Below are positions 12,837 through 26,005 of a stretch of DNA of 64,000 nucleotides, piece by piece. The stretch covers positions 16,933,001 through 16,997,000 of the forward strand of contig NC_092520.1 in NCBI RefSeq assembly GCF_037038585.1. Direction: 5' to 3'. How positions within the stretch are numbered: the first letter of the stretch is position 1; each line of letters starts with the position of its first letter. The stretch comes from Patagioenas fasciata (taxonomy: Eukaryota > Chordata > Aves > Columbiformes > Columbidae). Position numbers and translations under genes: made by a program. The notes under the pieces are model-generated. The model was not told the DNA's origin, did no database searches, and was given only the letters and a program-made list of their open reading frames with translations.

Positions 12837-14357
12837 CCACCTCATTGGTCCTGTGCCTAGTTCATCCAGAAACTTTCTTCACCTCTCTTTGCTAATCAGT
12901 GAGATGCCATTCATCAGCAAATGTTTTTGTTATTAATCTCTACAGGAGTGACCTCTTTGCTCTTTTTGGGTTGTTACATTTCACTGCAAATCAGTTCTTC
13001 GGTGTTCAAGGTCACTCGGTTCTCCTCTCCGGTATTCTGATTTTCCCATTGATGAGCAAGACACTTCAGCTCTGTGTGTGCTGCAAAAGTCATGAAAATG
13101 CTACTCTGACAGGTTATACTCTGGTCCCTAAAAAAGACTGAATACAAAACCAATAAATAAGACTAACCCTTTAGAAACTCTGATTAGTGAGCTCTCCCTG
13201 GCTATATACTCTCATTTTGCAGTACAGCACATCGTCTCTCCTTTGACTTCCTCACGGCTTTTTTATTAATTGCCATCTCCTCCAGTGTAAGTGATTGTTT
13301 CCTGCATGGCACTGGGTGAGATGCTCTGAAGTCCAATTATATTTGGTATATAGCATTTCCTTTCTCTCCAGACTACCCTCCAGTCTGGCATGAGCTCCTT
13401 TGATAAAGAGGCGTTGAGTTTTTTTCTAGTTTTCTGTATTTTTAACCACCTTCTCTGCTGACAAGTGCCCTGTAAGCTTTCTAGGTCAGACTAATGAGTA
13501 TGCAGTTGCCCTGGCCACTCTCCTGCCATTGATGTTATAGATTGCCACTGCATTCGCCATTTTCCTTGTGAGCCCTGGCTCACCTTATGGTTCTCCAGGG
13601 ATCCAAGACAGGTGTGTTAAGCTAAGACTGCAGCTGCTCCCTGATCTCTTTATAATACTATCATACAGAAAGGGAGATTTGCCTTCAGCAGAGACTCTTT
13701 GTGCTTTGTGGTCTGCAGTGCCCATCTCTTGGCAGTAGCAGTGGAGGGTGCTGAAGGCAACTGGGCTCCTCCCTCACCTTGGTTCAGTGTCTAAGCACAC
13801 CTGGGCCATGTTGTTGGGCCATTTTGCAGAGCTTGCTGGTCCCCCTGTGATGGGCCATGCCAGCTCTGCCAGGGTGGAAGGAAACAGGCATCAAGAGGGG
13901 TCCTGGTGCGTGTGATGCCGCACATAAAAATGGTGTTGGGGAGCTGCCAGGTGGAAAAGAGCTTGTGAGGAGTGACCCCAGGAGCCAAAAACTCGCTCCC
14001 AGGTCAGAGTTCAGTGCTCTTGAGAAGACTTTGATGAGCTTCTGCCACGCTGACTGACAGCTTTTTAGAAGCAGCCTCCCTGGTAATAGGCGAATATTCC
14101 CTGAACAAAACTGAAAATGCTGACACTTAACTTGCTGGGCAATGTCCAGGTGGGCAAAAAAGCCTTTCAGAGTTAGCATAAGGCAGTGACAGCTGGTTAT
14201 TTTGAGTCCTCCTTCTTGGCGTGACTCATACCAAATGGGAATGTATGAAGGGGTCCCAGTACTAGGGTTGGAAGGGAAAGTATTAGTGAAAGAAAACTTT
14301 CCAGGAGCTAACTAGCTGACTCTTCATTTTCTCTCTTCTTTCTGCTTGGGTTTCTAC

Positions 14358-14381
14358 TTTTTTTTTTTTTTTTTTTTTTTT
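14358..14381. repeat. Poly-T run (24 T)
   Basis: Longest homopolymer in the window. There is no recognisable retrocopy or CR1 body alongside; CR1 does not end in poly-A. Confidence 0.9.
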
Positions 14382-15544
14382 AATATGGATTTAAGCACAC
14401 TCAATAATCAGTGGAAAACAATCATTAACAAACAGAGTCTCATTTCATTCAATATTCCAAATTTTCCATTGTTCTACTAGAAGGATCTGCTAAGTGCTGT
14501 AACATGCACACACATTTTCAGACATCATTTGGGAGAAACACAGGATGAATAACAATAGTAATGAAAAACTCTAATGGAGCTAAGCAAATTTAATTCCAAA
14601 GCTGAGGACATGATGTAAAAAGGTACGGGTAAGGGACATTAGCTGTCCTAGCAGCAATCCCAGGCTATTGATTTTTTTGTGAAGGATCCATTTGTTTTTG
14701 AGCTCTCTCCCAGAGGATGCTGTTTAATTCTGCAGTAAGCATGCAGCAGGAGCATGTGTTATGTTTCACAGATAATGCAAAGCAAAACAATTTGTTCACC
14801 CTCCTGCTTTGACTGAAAGGCATTGCATTTTCTAGGACGACAAGAAAAGGACTTCTATATATACTTTCTGAGATTATAACAATATCATAGAAATAGCAAG
14901 AATACATAATCTCTGAGGAATACAAGAACCAGTTTCTCTTAGTTTTTCAAGGTTTTTGATGGGACCAAAAGCAGTTGATTTATTGCAAACAGGGATACTG
15001 ATTATCTGGAATTTCTTTTAACTGGAGTTTCATCAAACAGCTAGAATAAGAAAAGAAAACTATTCAGGTTGGACTTCCAGCTCCAGGCTTATTCCTAAAA
15101 ATTTGCATTACTGTGAAAGCTAAATACAGGTACCTTAGAAACAGTTATGCTTCTCATTTCTTTCATGTGTTATTTTTACAAACATCAATTATATATAACA
15201 CTATGAATAAAGGCTAGGTAAAAAGAAAATACCTTACATTTGCCACTTTTTTGTAAATAATCTCACTTATCAGTTTAGGGATCAGTTTACCAAAAGCCAG
15301 TCTGGGAGATCCTTCTAAACACCAAACTGAGACCATGATCTAAGGACCAGGAAAGTGTGTACTGGGTTAAAACCAGCACATGACACATTTTATTTAGATT
15401 CTGACTAGATACAAGCATAACCAAATAGACTAAGGATAGGTGTAGAATTACAGTAGATTAAATATTTTTCAAGCAATGAAAATAAAATGAGCACTTTAGT
15501 TCAATTTTATACTAACAACCTGGAAAATGTCACAGAAGTTGAAG

Positions 15545-15595
15545 CTGGGAAAAAAAAATAGAAGTTGGGAAAAAAAATAAAAGAGAAGTTGTAAA
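15545..15595. repeat. Imperfect short tandem duplication, A-rich
   Basis: Units of the form GAAGCTGGGAAAAAAAAATA and GAAGTTGGGAAAAAAAATAA lie in tandem. This is a small slippage-type duplication of an A-rich segment. Confidence 0.7.
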
Positions 15596-18500
15596 CACCA
15601 TTTAATACAAAGAAATATGTTGGGACTACCAGAGGTAGCAGAAGCAGGAAAGAAAAATAAGATTTTGTTTTAAAGAACGTAAATGGAGACAAACATGCAA
15701 TCTATAAACTCTATTTGATAGCACACGTGGACTCAGTAAGGAAATCATGCCAAGAGCCTGGGCTGAGGAAAGGAGAAAACCACGCAGCTAATCTGCAATG
15801 TGACACGGTGGAATGGTACACAGGGTGACTTGTGGCTGCAGATACAGAGATCTCCCACCACAAGTCACCACCTCCCAGGCAGAGATGGGTGGGGTGTGTG
15901 ATCATCTGCATGTTTTCACTGCCTTCTCACAGGTGCAGGAGAAGGTCGTGTTCATAAGAGAGTGAAGTCTGTGGGTGCAGGAGGCTTCTCTGGAAACCAG
16001 AGATGAGTATTCTCCAGACAACAGGCACAGCCAGTTAGTTCTAACCCATCCATCGGTGATATTAGTATCAATACATATTGCAGGAGGTGCCACCAAACCC
16101 GTGCCATCCTGGCCTTGCAGTGCTGGGTTGAGCAGGCCAGGATTTCAGGCTGTCCACCTCCATCAGCACTGCAGGCTTACAGGGAGAAAACATGGGGAGA
16201 GTGCTTTGACACCCTCCAGCAGAAAGACTTTGGTCTGTGGTTCAAAAACTCTGAGTCTTTCCTGAACATCAGAAAGCATTTTTAATGTACCAGTCCTACA
16301 GCCTGTTGAGCTTTTACTACTGGTTTTAATACAGCCCTCTTGCCACCCTGTGCATCTTTGTTTGGGATGGCAAACCCTCCTGGACAGCCACTGCACCATC
16401 GGAAGACCAGCAGCTGTGCAAGCCTTCAAATTTCAGCTGCTGGCATTACAAGAATTTTCTCTGCTTTTAATCTATTTCTTAATGCACTTGGAAAATGTAC
16501 CCGAACCAACACTGAGCTAGCAATACCAGCACACAAAGCTGCTGTTAAGGTGGGAAAGCAGAGTGTTTCCTTTAACATATTTCTGCTGGAGATAAATTAC
16601 ATATAAAAGGAGCAGAGTGTCCTATATTCTGCCTTGACTGCTCTTTTTTTTTTTTTTCCTTTCAGAGTTTAATAATACCAATATTTCTGTATAAATGCAT
16701 GCGTATGCATAAAAAGGGTGGAAGGTCTGAATAAGAGTATGATCAATATATCCAGGCTCTCTGCTAACCATGAGCATAAGATAAACACAGAAGACCTTAT
16801 GTTCATCATGACTGCCTAGAGGACAGGTGTCTCAGAGCTAATATGGACAGGTAGCACAACACGCACTTTGAAATGACGATCTCATTTCCAGTCAGGTGCA
16901 AAAGTTTCACCTGCTCTGTAAAAACAGCAACTGATTTCTGTTTGGTTTAGGTACCTGTACCTACACAGCATTCCCCATTCTGTTTACTTCTAGAAAAAGA
17001 AAAGTTTTCAGCAGCATATTTCCATCACTAGCAGTCTCTTCAGCATGCAACACAAACCATACAGAGCAGTCAGACTACCTGTCCTCATAGTGTCCGTGTC
17101 CTTCCAACCATTTCTTTGTTTCAAATTTATTGGACAGGCCTTGGTGTGAGATGAATTTTGTGGCCCAAAGGTGTTTGTTTTATCCTGCCTTACAGAAGTT
17201 GAAAAATTAGCCTAATTCTTTCTAGGTCTTTTTCCCAAGTTTAAGTGTTGTTTTGTTCTTTTTATTGTTTTCTCAAATATAAGATTTTTAAAATTACCCA
17301 TAAGTCAGCAAACATTGAATCCCAGGGCTCACAGATGCCATTAACTCTGTCGCTCATGGTGCTGTCAAGTAGTGACAAGAAAATGAAAGGAAAGACCAAC
17401 CACTACGTAAGAACTTTGGGGATACATCTACATTAGTAAATAACACGAGGTAGAGATTGATCAGACACAGTGTGACTCGTGTACTAGGACATAACTATTA
17501 CCCTGCAAAACAGAGTGGCCACAACAAACTGCATACTGGAAACAGCCCGAGGCCTGTGCTGGCCCCAAACTAGCTGTGCTAAAAATGTGAGAGTGCAAAC
17601 CACCTTGTGCCTATGCTTTGGCTCACATCCAACCTGTTTAATAGGTTTTGTCAAAAATTTGGGTTACACAGACTTCTATATTAGAGGGTCTGATCCCTCA
17701 AGAGCTTGTATTTATGCATATATATGACTGATGTTTGGACAACAATGGTGCCTAGAAGCAAGACCATGCAGTGAGACAACACAGTGCCTGATTTCTACAG
17801 TCTGAGGAAAACTTCCATTACAGAGTATTCTTTACCACACATCACCTAAGAAATACATCAGGACATAAGTATTGATTAAAAAGAAGCATTTTTATAACTG
17901 CCAAGATCAGAAGTGTTATTAAATAAAAAAGGCTTCTGCAGCTTAAGAAAAGAAGAGGACCTGGAAAATAAGTTTTGTCTGCCCCAAAACATCAATTTGT
18001 ACAGTTAAAATGTTTCCCCAAACAAAAACTATTAAAATGAAAAAACTCTGTTTTCAAGGGCCACAAAAAAATCAGATATTTGATTCTGCTGAAAATGATC
18101 TGACAAGATACATTAATTCCACACATCTAAAAATTATTTTTAGGTTTCATTGCTTCAGATGAGTTGTGAAATCTCACCCTGTGTAGTTACAGGCTCAGAC
18201 CTTCTGCAATTAAGCATTGACTGGTAATCAAACTGACAATTGAGGAAAGCAGAACTGCATTTTTCTTGGTATTACAAGAGACAGGAAATGTGATAGATTT
18301 CTTTTTTTTTTGACATGGCACGTATGTTCAAAATAATTTCAACATGGAGAGAAACATGTTGGTTAAAAAACAAGACAGGAGATTGTAGGCAAAGGACTAT
18401 ACTAACAAACCAGGCACTGGGTTTGAGGAGGTGTTCGGTTCAGTAGCGCGGAGCTCAGCACCAGCTTATTTTACATAACAGTGCCATTTAGCCAAAAATT

Positions 18501-21500
18501 TTCTAATAAGACTTATCCTATATCAAGTCTAAAGTGACAAGAACTCTGCAAATAATAAAAGATGTGTGTGTGAATATGCATGTGTAAGGGAAAAACAGAA
18601 ACACACTGTGCCATATCTGTCATCTGTATTATTATGAAGACATGCATGGACTTTATCAAGTGCTCAGAGCAAAATAGGAGGCTGTAAATTTAATAAAGAT
18701 GTATGCATAGAAAATACAAATTAGATTTATAGAGCACCGTGACTGTCTTTGGAAATGTGGTGTATAGCATGAAGGTCATTGAAGCTAGAAACAATATGAT
18801 GAGCAAAGAAGAGTGCTGGTCTGCAAGCACATCAGCTTCTTCAGCATGGAGGAAGGACATAAAATTTTGTAAACTGGAGGGGACTTCAGGTAAATCTGGC
18901 ACACACAGGAAAAGCAAGAATCGAAGTAAAAGAGCATAGCAGGCAAACCCTTTTGTTCACCAGTCTCAGTCTGGCCACGCAGCTCACCCAGCTGGCACAG
19001 CATCCCAGACCGCAAGCAGGAACTTGCCTCTGTAGCGTCTTTTAGAAGTTAATCTCATGGCATTTTACAAAGGCTTGTTGAGCCTGTGTTTGAGGTGGGA
19101 AGACCTGAGACTGTGAGAAGGTGTCCAGGAAGGCAGTGGTGGAGCCTGTCTCAACCCAGCAAGGGGAGAGTTCACCATGGAAAAACGCAGCCTGATATGT
19201 TCCTAAATCACATGCTGAAACTTGGGAGCTCAAAGACAGACTGAACTGACAGAGGAAAACACATTAAAAGACACATTCCCAATGTTAGGGCAGTCAAGCT
19301 GGCCACTGCCATATAGACCCACCTAAGCAGGGTACCCTGGCAGGTGACACTCCACCCATAACACAGCCCTGGTGATGCTTGAAACCCCAGATTCAGCTCC
19401 CTTCTCTATCACAGAGACATTGTAAAGATATGGGAAAATCTGGGGGAGTCTGAAAAGAACGTCAAAAACTCTGAGGGGCTTGGATATCCTGAATTTTTGA
19501 GAAAGATTAAAAGCTAAATATGGACATCACTGCTTGACTAAGTGATAAGCAAAGAACTGTGAGAGCACTCTGCAAACATCTGAAGGAGACAGACACCCAC
19601 AGCAATGAGAACAGACTTCTTTGTTATAAATTAGGAAGGAATATAATTGCAAGCAATAGTACGTCGTTTAAAAAAGGAAAATTGATTATTAAAGAAAAAA
19701 TTTCTTTCCAACAGTGATTTATTAGTCTCTGGTTTACTCTCCTGTAAGGTATGTTCCTATGCTTGTTATATTTAAAAAGGATACTAAATGAACAACCAAT
19801 AAATTTACAACACTGAAAATGTTTGTCCTTAGAGAAAAACAGCTGAACAACCTCACATCTTTAAATTATCAGATTCTAGGTTTGGCTGTATCACACATTA
19901 CTGAAAAAAAGAAGGAAAAAAAAAAAAACAACGAAAAAAATGTCTACAACCCCTCTAAATTTAGACTCAGAAATCTTGAAACAATCAGTATCATTTGATC
20001 CATGGCTGTAAGTATTTTGCAGCGGTTACAGCTGTTGCAACGAACAAGGCAAAGATTTATTATGTAAGCAATTAAACACATATTAGACACCATGCACTGT
20101 TTTCCCCAGCTTGCCAAGAATTACAAAAACACATTGAACAGTGCTAAGGTTGAAAGAGACCCTGCAACCCAAACTTGAGATCGAGCAGTACAAGAGCAGG
20201 ATTGTGCTGCTCAGCCTTATGTGATGACGTTGACAGATAGTCAAATAAACAGTATTGGTGGAATACAAAACATAAGGTTTAGCCTGGGAGTCCAGCTCCA
20301 GACTGTGAAGACATGCGATTCTTGTTTTGATTTAAAAGACAACTTGCAACCAACACCTGCTGTGATGGGTTTTCACAAGTTCCTTAGTGCAGGTTAGAGG
20401 TCTGACATGCTTCATCTCACCAGTCACATCCTTTGGAAGTCTGTCAGATAAAAATCCTGAAAGCAGACTGACTTCCTACTCCAACATAGTTGGCACACAT
20501 TAAAGTCAAGCTACACCTTCAGCTTTGGTATAAAATCTAGAGCAGATTATGCTCAACAGGAATAAGACCTGGGAAGAACAAACCATTGCCTCTTCCCTTG
20601 TGGTCATGGTGGTGGGAGGGACCAGCCTTGCCACTGAAGCACCAGGAGTTAATTAACACCTCTCTGCAGCACTGTAATACAACCTTTGTGCTGAATTAAC
20701 CTTTTTACAGAATCAAACAGGGCATGGCTGTTCTCTCTATAAATCCGCCATCTGTAACCAGATTTCTATAAAACACCCTCCAGAGCTACCAAACCAAAAT
20801 AAGTTAAGTTCTTCATATATCTTCATCATTCCACATGCTAACATTCTTCAACTGTTGCTGAAGTGGAATTAAAGGACAGAATATGGATTTAAAGAGATAA
20901 CATCATGTCCTTAAGTCAGCAATTTAAAGTAGTCCCATCAGTGCTGCTGGTAACTGGTTGAAAAATTTCAACCAAACAGCTAATGTGATGGAAAGGTTCA
21001 TGCGTACTGTTAAAGATGTCTGACGGTGTAAACTCACCTCATATTCATACACACTGAGGTGTGGTTTAGCATAAACTTAGGTGAGAATGGTTGGATTCAA
21101 CCTTCCTCTTTAGTGTAGACACAGAGAGGTCCACGTATCCACCAGCACCACTGATGGTGTATTTGTGGCATGTCCAGTTTGCTGCTGTATTTCCCACCTC
21201 TCCTCCTGGTGGCTTCCTGATGGTCAACTCTAAGCAGAAAAATTAGCTACAAGGTCTTGCCATGTCTTTTAACAGGAGCTGTATTAAGACTGCTATTGGT
21301 CTGTCCCTGTTGTAGTTTTGAAATGTCCTGTCCAAGCTATTGATATTTTCTGTTTGGTTACAGACAAGGGAAGCAAAGTCAGGGAACAGATGGCCTTTGT
21401 CCTCTCGCAGGTTATGCTCATTATGGCACAGAAAATGTACCCTTTCATTTAATTCATGACAATTTTCAGTGCTGGATCCTTCCTAACCTTCTGCTACCTA

Positions 21501-24500
21501 TACATGTTTAATGTTAATTAAGAATATTGCTTTATGCTTACCCTGAAAGAGCTGCCCAACAAACATGGTAAGTAGCACTACTGATTTGAAGACTGGCAAA
21601 CTCTGAAAAAAAATCCTGAAATAGCAAAACATTTTTAAAACTAATTGATTTGCCCAAATTAGTTTTAATGCAAAAATATCTTTAATATCGTCCATCCATT
21701 TTTTAACCACGATTCATTCACAAGACTTTCAGACTGTTAGGAGTCATAGATTTATTTCTCTAATTATCAATGGTTACTTAAGATTTTTCCCACAAGTTTG
21801 GGGATGGGTTTAATTTTCTACTTGTCCAATAGTACGGTTTTGCCGCTGACCAGTAATTCATGAACTCTTGTTCACTGGAAGCCTACCCGTAGTATACTCC
21901 ATATTTTTATTTAGCAGAGATTGCTTGACCCTAGGTGACATTTGAAGAACAAGGAAAGGATTACCTTTCATATAGATTTTTTTTAATGTAACCAGCTATT
22001 CTAGGACTAGAAACTGGTTATGAACTGGGAAGCAACATGTGCATGCAAGCTGAAGGGACAGACAATTCACCATGAATCTTCACACATCTCCTTGCTTAGC
22101 CAAGTAGAGTGGCAAGATCATGGCCAGCTGCTATGAGAGTGGAGTTCCCCTCATTCATTTAATTAAAAAACCCCACAGAGTCACTATTCTGCCAGTAATG
22201 CACACTTAACAATGACTGTAATATTCCTATGGCCCTCATACACCACTCTTACATGCTATGTAGAAGTCTGGCTTAATTACTAATATGTTTGCATGTTTCT
22301 TGGTATTTTCCAATTTGCTCTTACTGTATTTTGCTAGAAATCATGTTGATGTTCAATAAGGCTTTTGAGCTTCTACTAAGAATAAACTATGATTTTTTTG
22401 TCTGTCATGGGTAGCCCTCTTGTACTGCACAGGATGGTCGTTTTCTGTTTTCATGTTTGTATTTTTAACTTACCTTGGAAAAGTAGGAATTCCCTCTGGG
22501 TCACTGACTTCCTCAGGAATTCTTAAAACAGGTAAGTATTGCCAGCAGGAAATGCAGTCCTTCAAAATCTAAAGCTGTCCTAAATGAACAATGCTTCTAA
22601 CTCTTGTTAGAGTCAACTATTTGGGACAGGATACTGGATTTGAAAATAACACTCTTGTGTATGTATAATCCTTTGAAGATGTGAAGTGTTACCTTTTCTT
22701 GTCCTTGGCCACTGCCAGGAGTTTGGTGGATTTTCAAACAGTGCATAACACACTACTGGATTAAAGATGTAGTGTTTTCAACAGGAATGGAGCATCAACA
22801 GGATTGCTGTTATGTTAAGACAGGTCAATGACAAAGTCCTGGAAAGGAATCACTCTTTAACTGAGCTGTCAACAAATCAAGGATGGAGGAGAGCAAATGG
22901 CCAGTTCTCCACCATGATGTTCAAACAACAAAACTGCCAGGCACACATACGTACACCTGGGAAAACACAGGCACTAAGGTCTGTTTTCCTCTCTGATTAA
23001 AACAATTGTTTTATCAGTTGAAGTCTGACAGTTTCCAGGAGCTTCTGTGTGCTTACTGAGTCCTGCTGCTTCTGGTTTTTGTATCTTCTTATGCCAGAAG
23101 GTCTGTATGTCCCTGGCCATGACTCAATTCCTCACCCGTGTTCCTGGCTCAGTCTTTTCATTTGTGAAACACCCCCAAACCCAGCCCTACTACACCTTAA
23201 TTACAGTGCCTTCTCTCTCTCTGTGGACTTAAATCTTTCACTGTGTGTGCTTGCCTTACCCACAATTACCTTTATTTCTGAACTTGGACTATATGTAACT
23301 CTTCTCCCTTGTCTTTTCTGCTGCCACTGTTTCATTTCCATTCCTGGATGACCCTAAAGCAGTCTTTTCCTCTAGTGTTCATAGCATCCTCTGTTGCCAA
23401 GCTGGTAGATGATTCCTCTTCTCCCTGAAACCTACTTTTGTTCACCACTCTCTTATCAGTGTCATCTCTGACTTACAAATGGCTTTAGAAACCAGGACAC
23501 AATATGAGAAGACTCATAGTGAAATTTAGAATTCTGAAAGTCACATAGTAGAAGGATTGGGACCAAGTTTTTTTTTGTCTGAGACAACAAAAGTAAACAT
23601 GGCAGGGGCATCAGACCTTCAGAACAGACCTGCCAAGAAAAGGACTACATCAGACCACAGTCTAGGGATAACTGAGAGAAGAGGCAGCCTGGAACAACTG
23701 ACTTTGAAGTGCTGGGCAAGGTCAGGTCGTAGCTTTGGCTGCAGCATGGAGGCTCCTTCTGACTGATCTGCTGCATTCATCTGCTCAGTCTCAGGCTTGG
23801 CAACCTGAAAGGTTTTTGACTTGAGGAAATGGGGCTGGCAAGACTTATGAGCTAGGCAATAAAGGTTTGGGGTTTTGGAAGGTGTGATAGGATGCTGGAG
23901 GGAGAAATAGCTCTTGCTTAGATGTAAATGTTGAAATGAATCTTCTAATTAGGAACTTTGTATGCCCCTGAAGCAGGCAATACTGCCTGTGAAACTGCTC
24001 GTCCAGATGTACCTTCTCAACCCAAGTAAGTTTTTTCCTTAATACTGAGCTATCTGACTCCCAGTTTTGCTTCTTTTGTATCCCTCACTATCTTTTCTTC
24101 TGCCCTGAGTGCTGGGAGAACTGGCACATCCCTGCTCACCACACTGCTTGGCTTGTCTATTACACCACCTTTCCTTCTTCTTCAAGCCCTGTTGAAGGAC
24201 AGGTTAGGTCCTGTGAGATAGATTAAGCAGCAGACTGAGGTTTGCTGGATTCTCGGGAACCTTCATTAAATGGAAAGCATACCTCCTCCCAGGATAAAAT
24301 TACTCTGAGATGCTCTATGTCTCAAGATGCACTGAGGCATAATCTCTCTTTTTAACATGCTGTCATTTTATGTTGCTTTTTAAAGCATTATAACACCTTC
24401 CAAAGTAAAAAGAAAAATAAAATTGTGCATAGATAACCTCTTAAATCTTCTGCTTATGTAAAGCTGGGGAAGGAATGTTAAAGATTTTGAGCAAGTTTTA

Positions 24501-24827
24501 TCTAATTAGAAAGGACTTAATTAGTTCTCTCCTGAAAGATGAGCCTCTGGCTGATAATTTTATGAGGATAGTATGCCTTGAGCAAAACCACAGAAAATAG
24601 TTTTCTGCCAGAACCTAAGAAAATAGAAATTCCATCATAAAGATTGTTATGAGTTTTGCACATGGGTAGTATTTATACAAAATCTTTGCTGCCTAGCAGA
24701 GAGAGGCAATCAAACCTGAAATCAGAGAAAGCATAGCAGAAGAACTGATGAAGCTTCCACATGTAAGTTCTTGCTTCTTCATTGTGAGATATATTTCATA
24801 TTCAATCACTTTATTAACCAAGACATC

Positions 24828-24847
24828 TCCCCCACCCCCCCCACCAC
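24828..24847. repeat. Poly-C tract
   Basis: A nearly pure C run (CCCCCACCCCCCCCACCA type) on the plus strand. G-runs on the minus (transcribed-sense) strand could in principle stack, but there is only one interrupted run. Confidence 0.8.
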
Positions 24848-25867
24848 TTTCCTTTTGTACCCCCAGCCATTTGCTGGGATTCCTTCTGTGGATTATCTAA
24901 AAGCAGGGAAGGTATTCATGCACCATTATCATGCCTGCTGTCACATGAGATATATTATACGGATTTTCAGGCAGAATATTTTGTCTTGGAGACAGAAATG
25001 AAATGTCTATCTGTGAAAGAAGTGACAAGCTAGAAGAGAAGCACAGCAGCGAAGACTCACACAGCTTCTGGGCTGGATTCAGCTCTGTGGTCGGTGATAA
25101 AGAATTAATCATCCTTCATGGCCTTTATGAATCTGTATTTGCACTGGTGGTGGAAATTCTTTGTGATCATGTTAACTCTTACAAGGGAGTTTACGTATTG
25201 ACTTAAAAAAATTGTAACCTGGTGCTGCACTACTTCTGCAAATAAAACTGGTAAAACACAAGGAACCAGTCGCTTAGCTCAGAATGACTATTAGTACAAA
25301 TATCAGGATTAGTTTCTTATTCTGATCATTTTCATTTCCTTATTTTGTTTTGAATCTTTGATGTTTTCTTGTGAGCTTAACAGGCGAGTATCAAAAAGTT
25401 TAGTATTTGAATTAACTTTGACTGGTCAATATTTTTTTTTGCATGGGAAAGTAATTAAATTTTATTGGACTGACTGGGGTGTCTGACTCCACTTTGTGAC
25501 CAATGCTATTTTGATCATATCAGTGTTGACCTATGATGTGGGTGTTTAGCAGAAAGGCACTTCTCTGTAAAATTCCACATGATGGATCAAGACCCAAAGT
25601 TCCCATCCCTCCATTCCTTTAATTTCTTTATGTCTCCTTCATTCAAAAAATGTAATTTTAAAAAAGCAAAAACTACCCATGATCTAACACATTGATACAC
25701 ATTTTGACACATAAGTTTATCCTGGGACAAATGCATTTATGTTCTCCTGTTTAGCACCACCGTTGTTGGTTTATAATTCCCAAATGAGTAGAGATTGCTC
25801 TTAATGCCGTGTGATGTTCCCCAGTCATGAACTGTATTATAAAGAAAATAAAAGTAAAAGCACATAT

Positions 25868-26005
25868 CTCTGTGTATATATGTAAAAGGATCTGTATGTA
25901 ATTAGATACATATAAAAAGACATAGGTTTATATATATATCTACACATACATTTTTTAAACCTTACATCTTTGTATGTACGCATGCTTGTACATATACGTA
26001 TGTTT
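25868..26005. repeat. TA/TG-rich degenerate microsatellite
   Basis: Repeated TATA, TGTA, CATA and ACATAC units, including TATATATATAT at 25929-25939, are interrupted by unique bases. It looks like an old alternating purine-pyrimidine microsatellite. Confidence 0.75.

Noticed and set aside
20140..20195. CR1-like words (AAGGTTGAAAGAGACCCTGC)
   Set aside because: Only about 20 bp resemble the CR1 3' region and the terminal repeats are absent; too weak to call.
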